Positions 28,370-36,600 of a stretch of 64,000 nucleotides of DNA are shown here, one piece after another (the stretch's first letter is position 1; every line of letters starts with the position of its first letter). A program made the position numbers and the translations under genes. The stretch is from the NCBI RefSeq assembly GCF_020055675.1, contig NZ_JAIPUS010000001.1:1-64000 (forward strand). The letters are read 5' to 3'. The notes under the pieces were generated by a model, which saw only the letters and a list, made by a program, of their open reading frames with translations, was not told the DNA's origin and did not search any database. The stretch comes from Marivita sp. GTDB lineage: Bacteria; Pseudomonadota; Alphaproteobacteria; Rhodobacterales; Rhodobacteraceae.

Positions 28370-28395
28370 CGGCAAAACTGTCCCACGCATGGGAC
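28370..28395 (-). terminator. Terminator after flgD
   Basis: On the minus strand GTCCCA-tgcg-TGGGAC forms a 6-bp stem with a tetraloop, followed by AGTTTTGCC. It starts 4 nt after the flgD stop. Confidence 0.65.
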
Positions 28396-28398
28396 GGC

Positions 28399-29046
28399 TC
28401 ATCGAAGCTTCGAAACACCGCTTTCCGGAATCACGCTTCCATCTGCCAGCAGCAATTCCACCTCATCCCCGGAAAATCGAACTTCCTCCACAACAGCCGA
28501 GGTCGCCACCGGGTTTTCCAACGCCTCCCCATCGGATATCCGCCGCAGCTCTGCCTCGTAAATACCAGGCATCACGGACAGTCCATCCGACGCAGTCCCA
28601 TCCCAGGTGACACGCTCTTGCCCGGCCCCCAGCGCCAGCTCCGCAACCGGACCACCGTCATCATCCAGAACAGCCAGGATCGCATTTTCCGGCGCCCCTC
28701 CTGTTCCCTCGATCTCAAACTCCACCGCCGCTCCCGAGAACCGAACTGCCCCGGCGTGCACAGCTTCGCGCCCAACCAACCCGGAGTATCCAGCCAACCC
28801 ACCGCTCGAAAGCCCCTGCAACACGGCCTCAAGTTTCTGATTTGTCAACGTCTGCTGCTCAACCATCGAAAACGATGCCAACTGGCTCGCAAACTTTTCC
28901 GCCTCCATCGGGCTCAACGGATCCTGATTTTGAATTTGCGTCGTCAACATCCGAAGAAATGTCTCAAAATCACTCGTCGTCGCACCAACATTCCCAGAAT
29001 CTACTTTCTCGGATGTCTGACCAATCGATGTTACGTCCACCGTCAT
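28399..29046 (-). CDS. flgD: Flagellar hook capping protein FlgD
   Basis: FlgD caps the growing hook and is needed for hook subunit assembly. The 215-residue protein has the strongly conserved N-terminal block FETFLRMLTTQIQNQDPLSP near residues 27-46, then FASQLASFSMVEQQ. A C-terminal FlgD Ig-like part follows, with VTWDGTASDGLSVMPGIYEAEL, the W-D-G-x-D/S-x-x-G signature. It starts 3 nt after the stop of the FliK-like gene, so the two are one unit. GC content is normal here compared with the AT-rich gene upstream. Confidence 0.95.
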   Translation of the reverse strand: MTVDVTSIGQTSEKVDSGNVGATTSDFETFLRMLTTQIQNQDPLSPMEAEKFASQLASFSMVEQQTLTNQKLEAVLQGLSSGGLAGYSGLVGREAVHAGAVRFSGAAVEFEIEGTGGAPENAILAVLDDDGGPVAELALGAGQERVTWDGTASDGLSVMPGIYEAELRRISDGEALENPVATSAVVEEVRFSGDEVELLLADGSVIPESGVSKLR

Positions 29047-29049
29047 CTC

Positions 29050-30540
29050 CTAAATCAAAATATCCAAACCGTCCACCAAAGCAGTCGAATAGGCAACTTC
29101 TGATGCCTTGGTAGTCTCCGGAGAAACCGTACCGTCTTCGGTCGCTCCCGTTGCTAATCCGTACTTTTTACCCGAAAAGCCTTGATCGTTACTGAAAGAA
29201 AGAGAAAAATTCTCCACTCCAATTTTTTTGAGTGAAAACTTCAAGTCCGCCTGGTTTTTGGTCAATAGCTCAGTTATTTCAAAGTTTTCTGAAACAATCT
29301 GAATCTCTGAAAATTCCAAATTTCTATGCACATGCACACCTATAGTTGGCTTACGTTTTGGCAAATCCACAATATGCGCTTTGGTAAATTCAACCTGCGG
29401 AATTGATTTCGTTTGGGGCGTGGACACAATATTACTTTCAAGCTTGTAAAGCTGGCCCTCGAACCGTTCAGCCGCAAAAACCTTAGGCTCGCGCGACCAA
29501 GGCATCTGAGCATTTTGCTCTCGAGTTTCTTGATGACCTTTCATTTTTTGCTCAGCAAAAGTATCGATCTGAATGCTTGAGGTTCTCTGATTCGCATTTG
29601 CCAAAACATCCACATCTGCCTCTGCAACCCAACCACGGCTTATCTCATTATGTTGATGATACCAATTGCCAGAAGCTGCGATGGCAAATTTTCGCTCTCC
29701 CTCATTCCCAGGCTTAGTATTTTCATGACCACCTCGAAAATCAATACTGGACGACACAGTCAACTTTAATGGTGAAATGCTTTTTGGAATCTTATGGGAT
29801 GGTTTGCCCCTCAGATAGTTTGTTGCATATGAATTTGACTCAATTGAATTATCTGATTCTAGATTACCCACATGGCGTGAATTCGGCAACGAATTACTGA
29901 AAGGATTAACCCCATTCATCCCAAACTGAGCGACAGGCTGCTCCCTGATAAATTCTACTGCTTGTGAACTATCCTTCGCTCCCAACTTGCCAAGTGAATA
30001 ATAGTTTTTTTCTCGATTTTCAATCGAACCGAAATTCAGGTCTTTCTGGTACTGGGGCTCAATCAGGGAAATATCCTCCGTCTGCCTCTGGATTCCCCCC
30101 CAGGTCGCTTCTTCATGTTGAAAAACGAGCTTAAGGCCATCGCTCTCCAAAATTACCCTATATTTGTTCAAATCGTGAGTAATTTTAACTTCACTCCAAT
30201 CCATCTCATCAATATCGCCAACTCTGGCTTGTACCTGGCTTCCAATAGATTTCGGGGACATTCCAAATTGGAAGCTTCCTCTCACCTCATATTTTAAATC
30301 TTTGTTTTCATCTTCATACTCATATTTTTTAGATAAAAGATAATCGTCTTTCAGAGGCACTGATGATCCTTCAAATGCAAGATCACTTGCCTCCCCCAGG
30401 GAAAATTGTAACCGACGATTATCCAAATTTGGCTCTTTTTCTACGGGATCTAACCGCCCAGGATCGCGGGGCTTGTGAACCTCGCCAGAACTGGCACCTG
30501 TAATCTTTATCGAACTATTTGAAATTGTGGTGGATGCCAT
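29050..30540 (-). CDS. fliK: Probable flagellar hook-length control protein FliK (divergent)
   Basis: The ATG at 30540 has GGGAG 6 nt upstream. The 496-residue product has no recognisable N-terminal or central domain and is rich in Ser, Asn, Glu and Lys. The only family-like part is near residues 420-465: SEIQIVSENFEITELLTKNQADL followed by LKKIGVENFSLSFSND. This recalls the FliK C-terminal pattern in which a beta segment is followed by a leucine-rich helix and L-x-x-x-G-V/L. Position supports the call: fliK commonly precedes flgD, three nt away. The gene is strikingly AT-rich (nt 29281-29340 has 20 G/C in 60), unlike the flanking genome. Assignment is by context plus a weak C-terminal match. 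Confidence 0.65.
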   Translation of the reverse strand: MASTTISNSSIKITGASSGEVHKPRDPGRLDPVEKEPNLDNRRLQFSLGEASDLAFEGSSVPLKDDYLLSKKYEYEDENKDLKYEVRGSFQFGMSPKSIGSQVQARVGDIDEMDWSEVKITHDLNKYRVILESDGLKLVFQHEEATWGGIQRQTEDISLIEPQYQKDLNFGSIENREKNYYSLGKLGAKDSSQAVEFIREQPVAQFGMNGVNPFSNSLPNSRHVGNLESDNSIESNSYATNYLRGKPSHKIPKSISPLKLTVSSSIDFRGGHENTKPGNEGERKFAIAASGNWYHQHNEISRGWVAEADVDVLANANQRTSSIQIDTFAEQKMKGHQETREQNAQMPWSREPKVFAAERFEGQLYKLESNIVSTPQTKSIPQVEFTKAHIVDLPKRKPTIGVHVHRNLEFSEIQIVSENFEITELLTKNQADLKFSLKKIGVENFSLSFSNDQGFSGKKYGLATGATEDGTVSPETTKASEVAYSTALVDGLDILI

Positions 30541-30859
30541 GTACCACTCCCAGACCATAGTGATTATGATAGGTTGAAATTTTACAGACGCAGTCTTCTA
30601 CTCTAAGGACAGATTATATAATGAGATACTTCTAACATGCTAACTCAGATGGAGTTTTTCTTAAACTTTTACATGCACTAAAAGAGCACATCCGCCTCAC
30701 GTTTATAAATTGTTCATCTTTTTCTTTCAGCTTTGCCTTGCACACCACAAGTGGCGCGAGATCTTCATCTCTGTATGAGTCAGAACGACCTTAATATCCA
30801 TGTTCCAAACTACGGATACATGGAAATCATATGTGCAAAGCACGGTTGAAAGGAACACA
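30541..30859. promoter_or_regulatory. Divergent fliK / fliC control region
   Basis: This 319-bp AT-rich gap separates the starts of fliK (minus) and fliC (plus) and must carry promoters for both. I looked for sigma54 (GG-N10-GC), sigma28 (TAAA-N15-GCCGATAA) and TTAA-N7-TTAA sites and found no convincing match. A short repeat TAAC-atgc-TAAC lies near 30633. No gene is visible. Confidence 0.4.
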
Positions 30860-32131
30860 ATGTCCAGCATTCTGACAAATAATGGCGCGATGGTTGCGCT
30901 ACAAACTCTCAAGTCGATCAACACAAAATTGACCGACACACAAAACGAGATTTCTACAGGTAAAACGGTTGCAACGGCAAAAGACAATGCAGCTGTTTGG
31001 GCGATTTCGAAAGTTATGGAATCCGACGTAAAAGGATTTCAGGGAATCTCTGACAGCCTCAACCTCGGCGAATCTACGGTCGCTGTCGCGAGGAACGGCG
31101 CTGAAACAGTGACCGATCTTCTAACGGAGATGAAGGGCAAGATTGTCGCATCACAGGAGCAAAACGTCGATCGTGCCAAGATCCAGACCGACATCGTCGC
31201 CTTGCGCGATCAGATCAATGCGGTGGTCGGGGCAGCACAATTCAATGGGCTGAATTTGCTCTCGAACCGGGAAACAGACGCCGGATCAGGCACTGTCAAG
31301 GTCCTGGCATCACTTGACCGTTCAGACAGCGGTGTTTCGGCAAGTGACATCTCCGTCAACAAGAAGGACCTCAGCACAGCCGCCAGCGCGGTTACGGGAG
31401 GGACAGTCGCAAACCTGACCAGCGCAGAAACGCTTGACGCTACACAAACCGGAACTCTCGCTGTTACAGATCCAACAGGTGCAGGGCAAATTTTCAGCCT
31501 CGGGATCACCGGAGTTGATACCGATGGCAGCAACTTCAATCCAGCCGATTACACCACTGGAACGACGGACACGGATGCTCAAAAAATCATGTACATTGCA
31601 CGTGATGGTGACACCGCAGGCGATGTCGCAAAAGGCCTGGAACAGGCCTATGCAATTTATGCGTCTGAGGAGGGTATGGATACCGATGTCTTCAATGTCA
31701 CGGCTTCCGGCGGTAATCTGAACATCAGTTCAACGGTAACTGATGCTACCGATACAGTTGAGGCCCGCATCGATACGTTGACATCTCCAACAGAAGTGAC
31801 GATCGGTGGCGGCCTGGAAAAACTGAACGATATCGACGTAACCACGGATAGTGGGGCTGACGCTGCGCTGGTTTCTGTGGAATTCATGATCCAGAATGCT
31901 ATCGATTCAGGAGCGTCTTTCGGCTCTGCTCAAGGGCGGATCGAAACGCAGGCCGAATTCATTTCTAGTCTTACAGACTCTCTCAAATCCGGTATTGGAA
32001 CGATGGTGGACGCGGATATGGAGGAAGCCTCCGCCCGCTTGCAGGCCCTGCAAGTACAACAACAATTGGGCACCCAGGCACTGTCGATCGCGAACCAAGC
32101 ACCTCAGTCCTTGCTATCATTGTTCCGCTAA
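30860..32131 (+). CDS. fliC: Flagellin
   Basis: This is the filament subunit. The ATG at 30860 has AAAGGA 6 nt upstream; the frame to 30800 is an extension without flagellin character. The 423-residue protein has the conserved N-terminal domain (SSILTNNGAMVALQTLKSIN, then QNEISTGKTVATAKDNAAVW) and the C-terminal coiled domain ending QQLGTQALSIANQAPQSLLSLFR. The central part (about residues 150-330) is a variable, Thr/Asp/Ser-rich surface domain. Downstream flaF and flbT are the alphaproteobacterial flagellin regulators. The gene lies in the AT-rich flagellar segment, though its own composition is nearer normal. Confidence 0.95.
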   Translation: MSSILTNNGAMVALQTLKSINTKLTDTQNEISTGKTVATAKDNAAVWAISKVMESDVKGFQGISDSLNLGESTVAVARNGAETVTDLLTEMKGKIVASQEQNVDRAKIQTDIVALRDQINAVVGAAQFNGLNLLSNRETDAGSGTVKVLASLDRSDSGVSASDISVNKKDLSTAASAVTGGTVANLTSAETLDATQTGTLAVTDPTGAGQIFSLGITGVDTDGSNFNPADYTTGTTDTDAQKIMYIARDGDTAGDVAKGLEQAYAIYASEEGMDTDVFNVTASGGNLNISSTVTDATDTVEARIDTLTSPTEVTIGGGLEKLNDIDVTTDSGADAALVSVEFMIQNAIDSGASFGSAQGRIETQAEFISSLTDSLKSGIGTMVDADMEEASARLQALQVQQQLGTQALSIANQAPQSLLSLFR

Positions 32132-32141
32132 ATTTGATTTT

Positions 32142-32159
32142 GGGCCGTCTTGGCGGCCC
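32142..32159 (+). terminator. Hairpin between fliC and flaF
   Basis: GGGCCG-tcttgg-CGGCCC forms a 6-bp GC stem 10 nt after the fliC stop, followed by ATATCACC without a U-tract. It may stabilise the fliC mRNA or attenuate transcription into flaF-flbT. Confidence 0.5.
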
Positions 32160-32199
32160 ATATCACCTTCAAAACGTCGGCTAGACAGAGGTTAGGATT

Positions 32200-32571
32200 T
32201 TGCGTACATCCGTTCAAGCGTATCAGAATTATGCGTCATCATCAACAAAATCCCAGAAGGATACAGAAATTGAGATTATTCTTGAAACGACGCGTCAACT
32301 GAAAACGGCTGCTTACAAACGCATATCACATTTTGCCGAATTCACATCCTGCTTACATAGAAACAGAAAGCTCTGGACGATTTTGGCAGCGGATGTTGCA
32401 AATTCTGAAAATCCGCTGCCAGGCAGCCTTCGGGCGCAAATATTCTATCTTTCCGAATTTGTTCAGAATTACACTCAAAAAGTTCTCAAGGATGATCTGA
32501 GCATTGAACCACTACTAGACGTAAATATTGCAATTCTTCGTGGGTTGGGCGGGAAAGGAACACAGAAATGA
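32200..32571 (+). CDS. flaF: Flagellar biosynthesis regulator FlaF
   Basis: FlaF is needed for flagellin synthesis and secretion in alphaproteobacteria. The 123-residue product reads from a TTG at 32200 with GAGGT about 8 nt upstream; no ATG gives a complete protein. The start SVQAYQNYASS and the later REAE-like helix (ILETTRQLKTAAYKRI) followed by LHRNRKLWTILAADVANSEN are the FlaF hallmarks. The last part (LPGSLRAQIFYLSEFVQNYT) is also typical. It overlaps flbT by ATGA, so FlaF and FlbT are made together. Confidence 0.92.
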   Translation: MRTSVQAYQNYASSSTKSQKDTEIEIILETTRQLKTAAYKRISHFAEFTSCLHRNRKLWTILAADVANSENPLPGSLRAQIFYLSEFVQNYTQKVLKDDLSIEPLLDVNIAILRGLGGKGTQK

Positions 32572-32972
32572 GCGGGCTTGTCCTGAAACTTGGACCGAAG
32601 GAGCGGGTTCTGATAAATGGGGCGGTTGTTGAAAACGGAGATCGTAGATCCCGCATCACAGTTTTGACATCGCGCGCGAATATTCTTCGATTAAAAGATG
32701 CCATCCATCCTGATGAAGCAAATACACCTGTCCGGCGTGCCTGTTATCTGGCGCAACTGCTTCTCAGCGGTGAAGTAGATGCTTCTACACTTCTGGTCCG
32801 TCTTGAAGGTCAAATCGGGTCCCTTGCCGACATTCTCCGCGATCCACAAAGTACCGAGATTCTCGGACGTGCATCCCAAGCGGTGGCTGAACAAAACGCG
32901 TATTCCTGCCTGAAGCTACTAAGACAGCTCCTCCCACTGGAAGAACGCCTTCTTTTTCAGAAACAACAATGA
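32568..32972 (+). CDS. flbT: Flagellar biosynthesis repressor FlbT
   Basis: In Caulobacter FlbT binds the flagellin mRNA leader and limits its translation until the hook is complete. The 134-residue protein starts MSGLVLKLGPKERVLINGAVVENGDRRS, the typical FlbT opening, followed by TSRANILRLKDAI and PVRRACYLAQLLLSGEVD. It overlaps flaF at the start and the next gene at its end (both ATGA), giving a tightly coupled flaF-flbT-DUF1217 string. FlbT would be expected to act on the fliC leader upstream of 30860. Confidence 0.94.
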   Translation: MSGLVLKLGPKERVLINGAVVENGDRRSRITVLTSRANILRLKDAIHPDEANTPVRRACYLAQLLLSGEVDASTLLVRLEGQIGSLADILRDPQSTEILGRASQAVAEQNAYSCLKLLRQLLPLEERLLFQKQQ

Positions 32973-33778
32973 GCTTCCAGCCGTTCACTCTCGGGTCCGG
33001 GCTGGCAGGATGGTCTCTCTTGAAGACAACTTTGTCAGTCCAAAAAGCGGCGTACAAAGCAAACTATGCAACGCAGTCAGACACGACATATTTCAAGGAA
33101 AAATTTTCCCAGCTCAATACACCAGAGGACATCGTTTCAGATCGCCGAATTTTGCGCGTCGTACTTGGCGCCTATGGGCTGTCCGATGATATCGACAACC
33201 GGCACTTCATAAAAACGATCATGGCAGAGGGTGTAACTGACAGATCCGCACTTGCCAACAAGCTCTCTGATCAGCGGTATAAAGCTCTCGCTCAAGATTA
33301 TGATTTTTCAGAAATTGGGCTGGGGCCATCCTCAAGTCCGGGTTTGGCGGGGCGAACAATTTCAAATTACCTTGCCCAATCATTTGAAGTTGCAATTGGA
33401 GAGAGCGACACTGATATGCGGTTGGCACTTGGCTTCACAAGATCGCTGAAAGAGACAATCGCGTCTTCAAATTCAAACTCGACCGCCTGGTTTCAGATTC
33501 TTGCGACACCACCGCTGCGGGAGGTAATACAAACCGCCATTGGGTTACCGTCCGAATTTTCACAGCTTGACATCGATGATCAGCATACACGTATTCAGGA
33601 GAAAGTGAGCCGGGTCTTTGGGACCAAAGACCTTTCAGAGCTGGCGGATCCATCTAAGATTGAAGAGATGACACGTCGCTTCCTTGTGATGCGAGAAGCA
33701 AGTTCTATGAATTCGAACAATTCGCTTCAGACCGCCCTGGTCTTATTGAGTTCGGCATCTTACAAAGCTCCGCTCTAA
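32969..33778 (+). CDS. DUF1217 flagellar-cluster protein
   Basis: The 269-residue protein has the DUF1217 character found in alphaproteobacterial flagellar clusters. Seen are an N-terminal GLAGWSLLKTTLSVQKAAY, then FKEKFSQLNTPEDIVSDRRILRVVLGAYGL, TIMAEGVTDRSALANKLSD and a C-terminal FLVMREASSMNSNNSLQTALVLLSS. No signal peptide or membrane span is evident. Its ATG overlaps the flbT stop, so it is expressed with the flagellin regulators. Its role is not established; a secreted or rod/hook-related function is suggested only by context. It belongs to the AT-rich segment and ends 31 nt before the convergent fliI stop. Confidence 0.82.
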   Translation: MSFQPFTLGSGLAGWSLLKTTLSVQKAAYKANYATQSDTTYFKEKFSQLNTPEDIVSDRRILRVVLGAYGLSDDIDNRHFIKTIMAEGVTDRSALANKLSDQRYKALAQDYDFSEIGLGPSSSPGLAGRTISNYLAQSFEVAIGESDTDMRLALGFTRSLKETIASSNSNSTAWFQILATPPLREVIQTAIGLPSEFSQLDIDDQHTRIQEKVSRVFGTKDLSELADPSKIEEMTRRFLVMREASSMNSNNSLQTALVLLSSASYKAPL

Positions 33779-33809
33779 AAGGGGATGGATTTTGCAGAGT
33801 GGGAATAAC

Positions 33810-35144
33810 TCAGTCTGTAAGCGCTCCACTTCTTCGCAATGTCAATCGCAATCGTTCGAAACTTGCCCCGATTCCATCACGTGTTTGCCCGGCGCGGAAG
33901 TCTTTGAACACCGGGTGGAACGCGATTGCCTGATCCAAAGCCACATCCGCACCTTCTGTATACAGCCCTGACCTGACCAGTGCAGACGACTCGTTGTATT
34001 TCGAAACGAGGCTGCGTGCCTTGGCCAGCATACTGTTTTCGGTTGGAGTCGCGGCAGCAGGCAATGCGCGGGATACAGATTTGAGAATGTCGACAGCCGG
34101 AAATTGTCCTTGATCTGCCAATTGGCGGTCCAACACGACATGTCCGTCCAATACACCGCGCAGCAGGTCCGCCACGGGTTCATCCATATCCGATGCTGCG
34201 ACAAGAACACTGAACACCGCTGTAATATCGCCGCTTCCCTTGGCGCCAGGACCAGCGCGCTCCGCAAGCTTCGTGATTCTTGACGGCAGGGATGGAGGAA
34301 AGCCCCGGAGGCTGGGAAACTCGCCAGCAGAGATGGCGACCTCTCGTTGAGCTTCCGCAAAGCGCGTGATCGAATCGACAAACAGCAAGACGTGTTGTCC
34401 CTGGTCTCGAAAATACTCTGCGACACGCATCGCTGTCATCGGGCAGCGCATGCGTGCGGTGGCGGCGGTGGCAGCGCTGGCAGCGACCACCACCGTGCGC
34501 GACAGCCCGGCTTCGCCCAAGATATTTTGCGTAAAATCGTTGATTTCTCGTCCACGCTCTCCGACGAGGGCCACAACAACAACGTCGGCATCCATGGCCT
34601 TGAGCAGATCGGCCAGCAAACGGGACTTCCCGACCCCCGAACCTGCGAAAATGCCAACACGCTGACCGCGGACAATCGGCAAAATCGTATTGAATAGGTG
34701 GAATCCAGTGTCCAGTCGTTCACCCAGCCCTTTTCGTATAACTGCGGCAGGAGGTTCATTCTGAATATCGAATTCTGCTCCGCCCTTTTTCAAGAACCGG
34801 CCGTTCAAAGCATGTCCATAGGGATCAATGACTTGACCGAGCCAGGATTGATCCGGAGCGATCCGTACCGCCCCCTGCGCGACAACGCGGTCGCCCAGCG
34901 CAACGCGTGCAGGCGGATCATCGGGGAGCATGATGGCACCATCGGCCCCGAGACAAAGCACATCGCCCATGAGGAAGCTGCCATCTTCGCGCAGCAAACG
35001 AAGCCGGTCCCCCAGTTTCACCTCTTCCTCGAGTCCTGACACACGGAGCGTATGGCCATCGGCCGACACAACGCGGCCAACAGTTCGCGTTCGCGAAATA
35101 TCGGCGAGCTTGCTTTTGAGGTCCAACAGTGCGGCGTTCTGCAT
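33810..35144 (-). CDS. fliI: Flagellum-specific ATPase FliI
   Basis: FliI energises flagellar type III export, unfolding substrates at the base of the export gate. The ATG at 35144 has GGAG 6 nt upstream; the ATG at 35156 would lie on that site. The 444-residue protein has the F1-beta-like core: Walker A GIFAGSGVGKSRL near residue 160, Walker B HVLLFVDSITRFAEAQREVA near 240, and GEFPSLRGFPPSLPSRI. The C-terminal GLYTEGADVALDQAI also fits. It is transcribed away from the flgB operon; the 86-bp divergent gap contains a CtrA-like site. Confidence 0.96.
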   Translation of the reverse strand: MQNAALLDLKSKLADISRTRTVGRVVSADGHTLRVSGLEEEVKLGDRLRLLREDGSFLMGDVLCLGADGAIMLPDDPPARVALGDRVVAQGAVRIAPDQSWLGQVIDPYGHALNGRFLKKGGAEFDIQNEPPAAVIRKGLGERLDTGFHLFNTILPIVRGQRVGIFAGSGVGKSRLLADLLKAMDADVVVVALVGERGREINDFTQNILGEAGLSRTVVVAASAATAATARMRCPMTAMRVAEYFRDQGQHVLLFVDSITRFAEAQREVAISAGEFPSLRGFPPSLPSRITKLAERAGPGAKGSGDITAVFSVLVAASDMDEPVADLLRGVLDGHVVLDRQLADQGQFPAVDILKSVSRALPAAATPTENSMLAKARSLVSKYNESSALVRSGLYTEGADVALDQAIAFHPVFKDFRAGQTRDGIGASFERLRLTLRRSGALTD

Positions 35145-35191
35145 CGTACGCTCCATTTGTGTTCTGAAAACCCTTTCTAAAGGAATCAGGG

Positions 35192-35206
35192 TTAAGCCTT
35201 CGTTGA
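35192..35206 (+). promoter_or_regulatory. CtrA-like site between fliI and flgB
   Basis: TTAA-gccttcg-TTGA matches the CtrA motif TTAA-N7-TTAA with one mismatch. It lies 24 nt before the flgB start and 47 nt before the fliI start, so it could control both. Confidence 0.45.
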
Positions 35207-35230
35207 ACCAAACGAGGGAGAAGCCCTGCC

Positions 35231-35614
35231 ATGTTCCAGAATTTGGATTTGTTCAAAACCGCCATGACAATGGCGCGGCATGCCGGTACCCAACAGGCGC
35301 TGACGTCACAGAACATCGCCAACGCCGACACACCTGGCTATCGCGCTCAATCGATCCGCCCTTTTGCCGATCTCGTGCCACCAAACACGGATGGCTTTGC
35401 CTTGCGCATGACGCGCGCAAATCACCTTGCCGCCACGACCGATGCATCCACCGCAACCGTGACGCATCGCGAAAACAGTGAGCCGAACGGCAACAGCGTG
35501 GTACTGGAAAACGAAATCCTGAATTCAGTCGACGCAAAACGCCAGCACGATCGCGCCTTGGCCGTGTATCGCGCGTCGCTTGGCATGCTGCGCAGCGCGC
35601 TCAGCAAGCAATAG
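35231..35614 (+). CDS. flgB: Flagellar basal-body rod protein FlgB
   Basis: FlgB is the most proximal rod subunit. The 127-residue product has the conserved N-terminal rod motif (AMTMARHAGTQQALTSQNIANADTPGYRAQ), in which N-I-A-N-x-D-T-P-G-Y is the family signature. The C-terminal helix ends in AVYRASLGMLRSALSKQ. It is the first gene of the flgB-flgC-fliE-fliQ-flgF-flgG-flgA-flgH-fliL operon. GAGGGAG lies about 10 nt upstream of the ATG. Confidence 0.96.
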   Translation: MFQNLDLFKTAMTMARHAGTQQALTSQNIANADTPGYRAQSIRPFADLVPPNTDGFALRMTRANHLAATTDASTATVTHRENSEPNGNSVVLENEILNSVDAKRQHDRALAVYRASLGMLRSALSKQ

Positions 35615-35623
35615 GAGGGACAG

Positions 35624-36013
35624 ATGTCTGCATTTTCAAACGCGCTTGGCGCATCAGCCAGTGGTCTCAAGGCACAGTCACATCGGCTCCGCATTGTGGC
35701 AGAAAACATCGCCAACACAGACACGCCCGGGTATCGCCGCAAGACCGTTTCCTTTTCCGAACAGGCCGAGATGTCGGGCATTGCCAAGGTAGCGCTGGAC
35801 AGGGTCTCGCTCGACCGGCGCGAGGGAGAAAAGATTTACGATCCCGGCCATCCAATGGCCGATGCGAGCGGGCACTATACCGGCTCGAACGTGGATATCG
35901 TTGTCGAAATCGCCGACGCCCGCGAAGCGCAACGCAGCTACGAGGCAAATCTCAAGATGTTCGATCAGACCCGGCAGATGTCGTCCGGCCTGATGGAACT
36001 TTTGCGCAAATAA
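35624..36013 (+). CDS. flgC: Flagellar basal-body rod protein FlgC
   Basis: FlgC is a proximal rod subunit polymerising on FlgB. The ATG has AGGAGGG 5 nt upstream and is 9 nt after flgB. The 129-residue protein contains ENIANTDTPGYRRKTVSF near residue 27 and the FlgC-specific DPGHPMADASGHYTGSNVDI near residues 78-97. The C-terminal rod helix is EAQRSYEANLKMFDQTRQM. Length and motifs are typical. Confidence 0.96.
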   Translation: MSAFSNALGASASGLKAQSHRLRIVAENIANTDTPGYRRKTVSFSEQAEMSGIAKVALDRVSLDRREGEKIYDPGHPMADASGHYTGSNVDIVVEIADAREAQRSYEANLKMFDQTRQMSSGLMELLRK

Positions 36014-36037
36014 CCCTTTCCAGAATGGAGACTACCG

Positions 36038-36325
36038 ATGGACGTGAAATCGCTTTTTGCCTCGCAGCAATATGCCGCCCTGAAGCCGGCGACCGAACCC
36101 GACCCACGAGAATCGGTTGCCGAGAGCTTTTCCAAGATTACCGAGGATTTCGCGCAAACCCTGAAATCGACCGAGGAAACAGCCATGGGGTCGATGTATG
36201 GCGATGCCGACCCACATGCTCTTGTTGAAGCCTTGTCGCAATCACAACTTGCCGTCGAAACGGCTGTGACTGTGCGCAACCGTGTGGTCGAGGCGTATCA
36301 GGAAATCCTGCGGATGCCGGTCTGA
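36038..36325 (+). CDS. fliE: Flagellar hook-basal body complex protein FliE
   Basis: FliE links the MS ring to the rod. The 95-residue product fits the family: a poorly conserved N-terminus, SFSKITEDFAQTLKSTE near residue 30, and a C-terminal helix with DPHALVEALSQSQLAVETAVTVRNRVVEAYQEILRMPV-type spacing, including the family's L-x-x-A-x-L-x-x-x-x-x-V/R-N-K/R-V-x-x-A-Y. A GGAG lies 6-7 nt before the ATG. It sits between flgC and fliQ in the operon. Confidence 0.95.
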   Translation: MDVKSLFASQQYAALKPATEPDPRESVAESFSKITEDFAQTLKSTEETAMGSMYGDADPHALVEALSQSQLAVETAVTVRNRVVEAYQEILRMPV

Positions 36326-36329
36326 CCGG

Positions 36330-36599
36330 ATGCTGACCGAAGGCTACATCTATGATGTTCTGCGAGAAGCACTGCGGATTGCCGTCACCATTTCGGCCCC
36401 GGTACTGATCGCGGCGCTGGTGACAGGTGTGTCGATCGGTCTCTTCCAGGCGCTCACATCCATTCAGGAAATGACGCTGACATTCGTGCCCAAACTGGTG
36501 GCGATGCTCGCCGTCTTCTGGATGTCGATGAACTTCATGACACAAAGCCTGATCGACTTCTTCCAGTCGACGATCATCACATCCATCGCAGGAGGTTGA
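36330..36599 (+). CDS. fliQ: Flagellar export gate protein FliQ
   Basis: FliQ is a small subunit of the FliPQR export gate. The ATG at 36330 gives 89 residues, the family's normal length; the frame upstream from 36282 overlaps fliE. Two hydrophobic hairpin segments are visible: VTISAPVLIAALVTGVSIGLFQ and VPKLVAMLAVFWMSMNFM, with the conserved LTSIQEMTLTFVPK between them. It follows fliE by 4 nt. Its partners FliR, FlhA and FlhB are in the convergent operon; fliP is not in the window. Confidence 0.95.
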   Translation: MLTEGYIYDVLREALRIAVTISAPVLIAALVTGVSIGLFQALTSIQEMTLTFVPKLVAMLAVFWMSMNFMTQSLIDFFQSTIITSIAGG

Positions 36600-36600
36600 C

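Noticed and set aside
30541-30859. Sigma54 or sigma28 promoter for fliC
   Set aside because: TGGCGCG near 30752 lacks a GC at the -12 position, and no TAAA-N15-GCCGATAA match exists.
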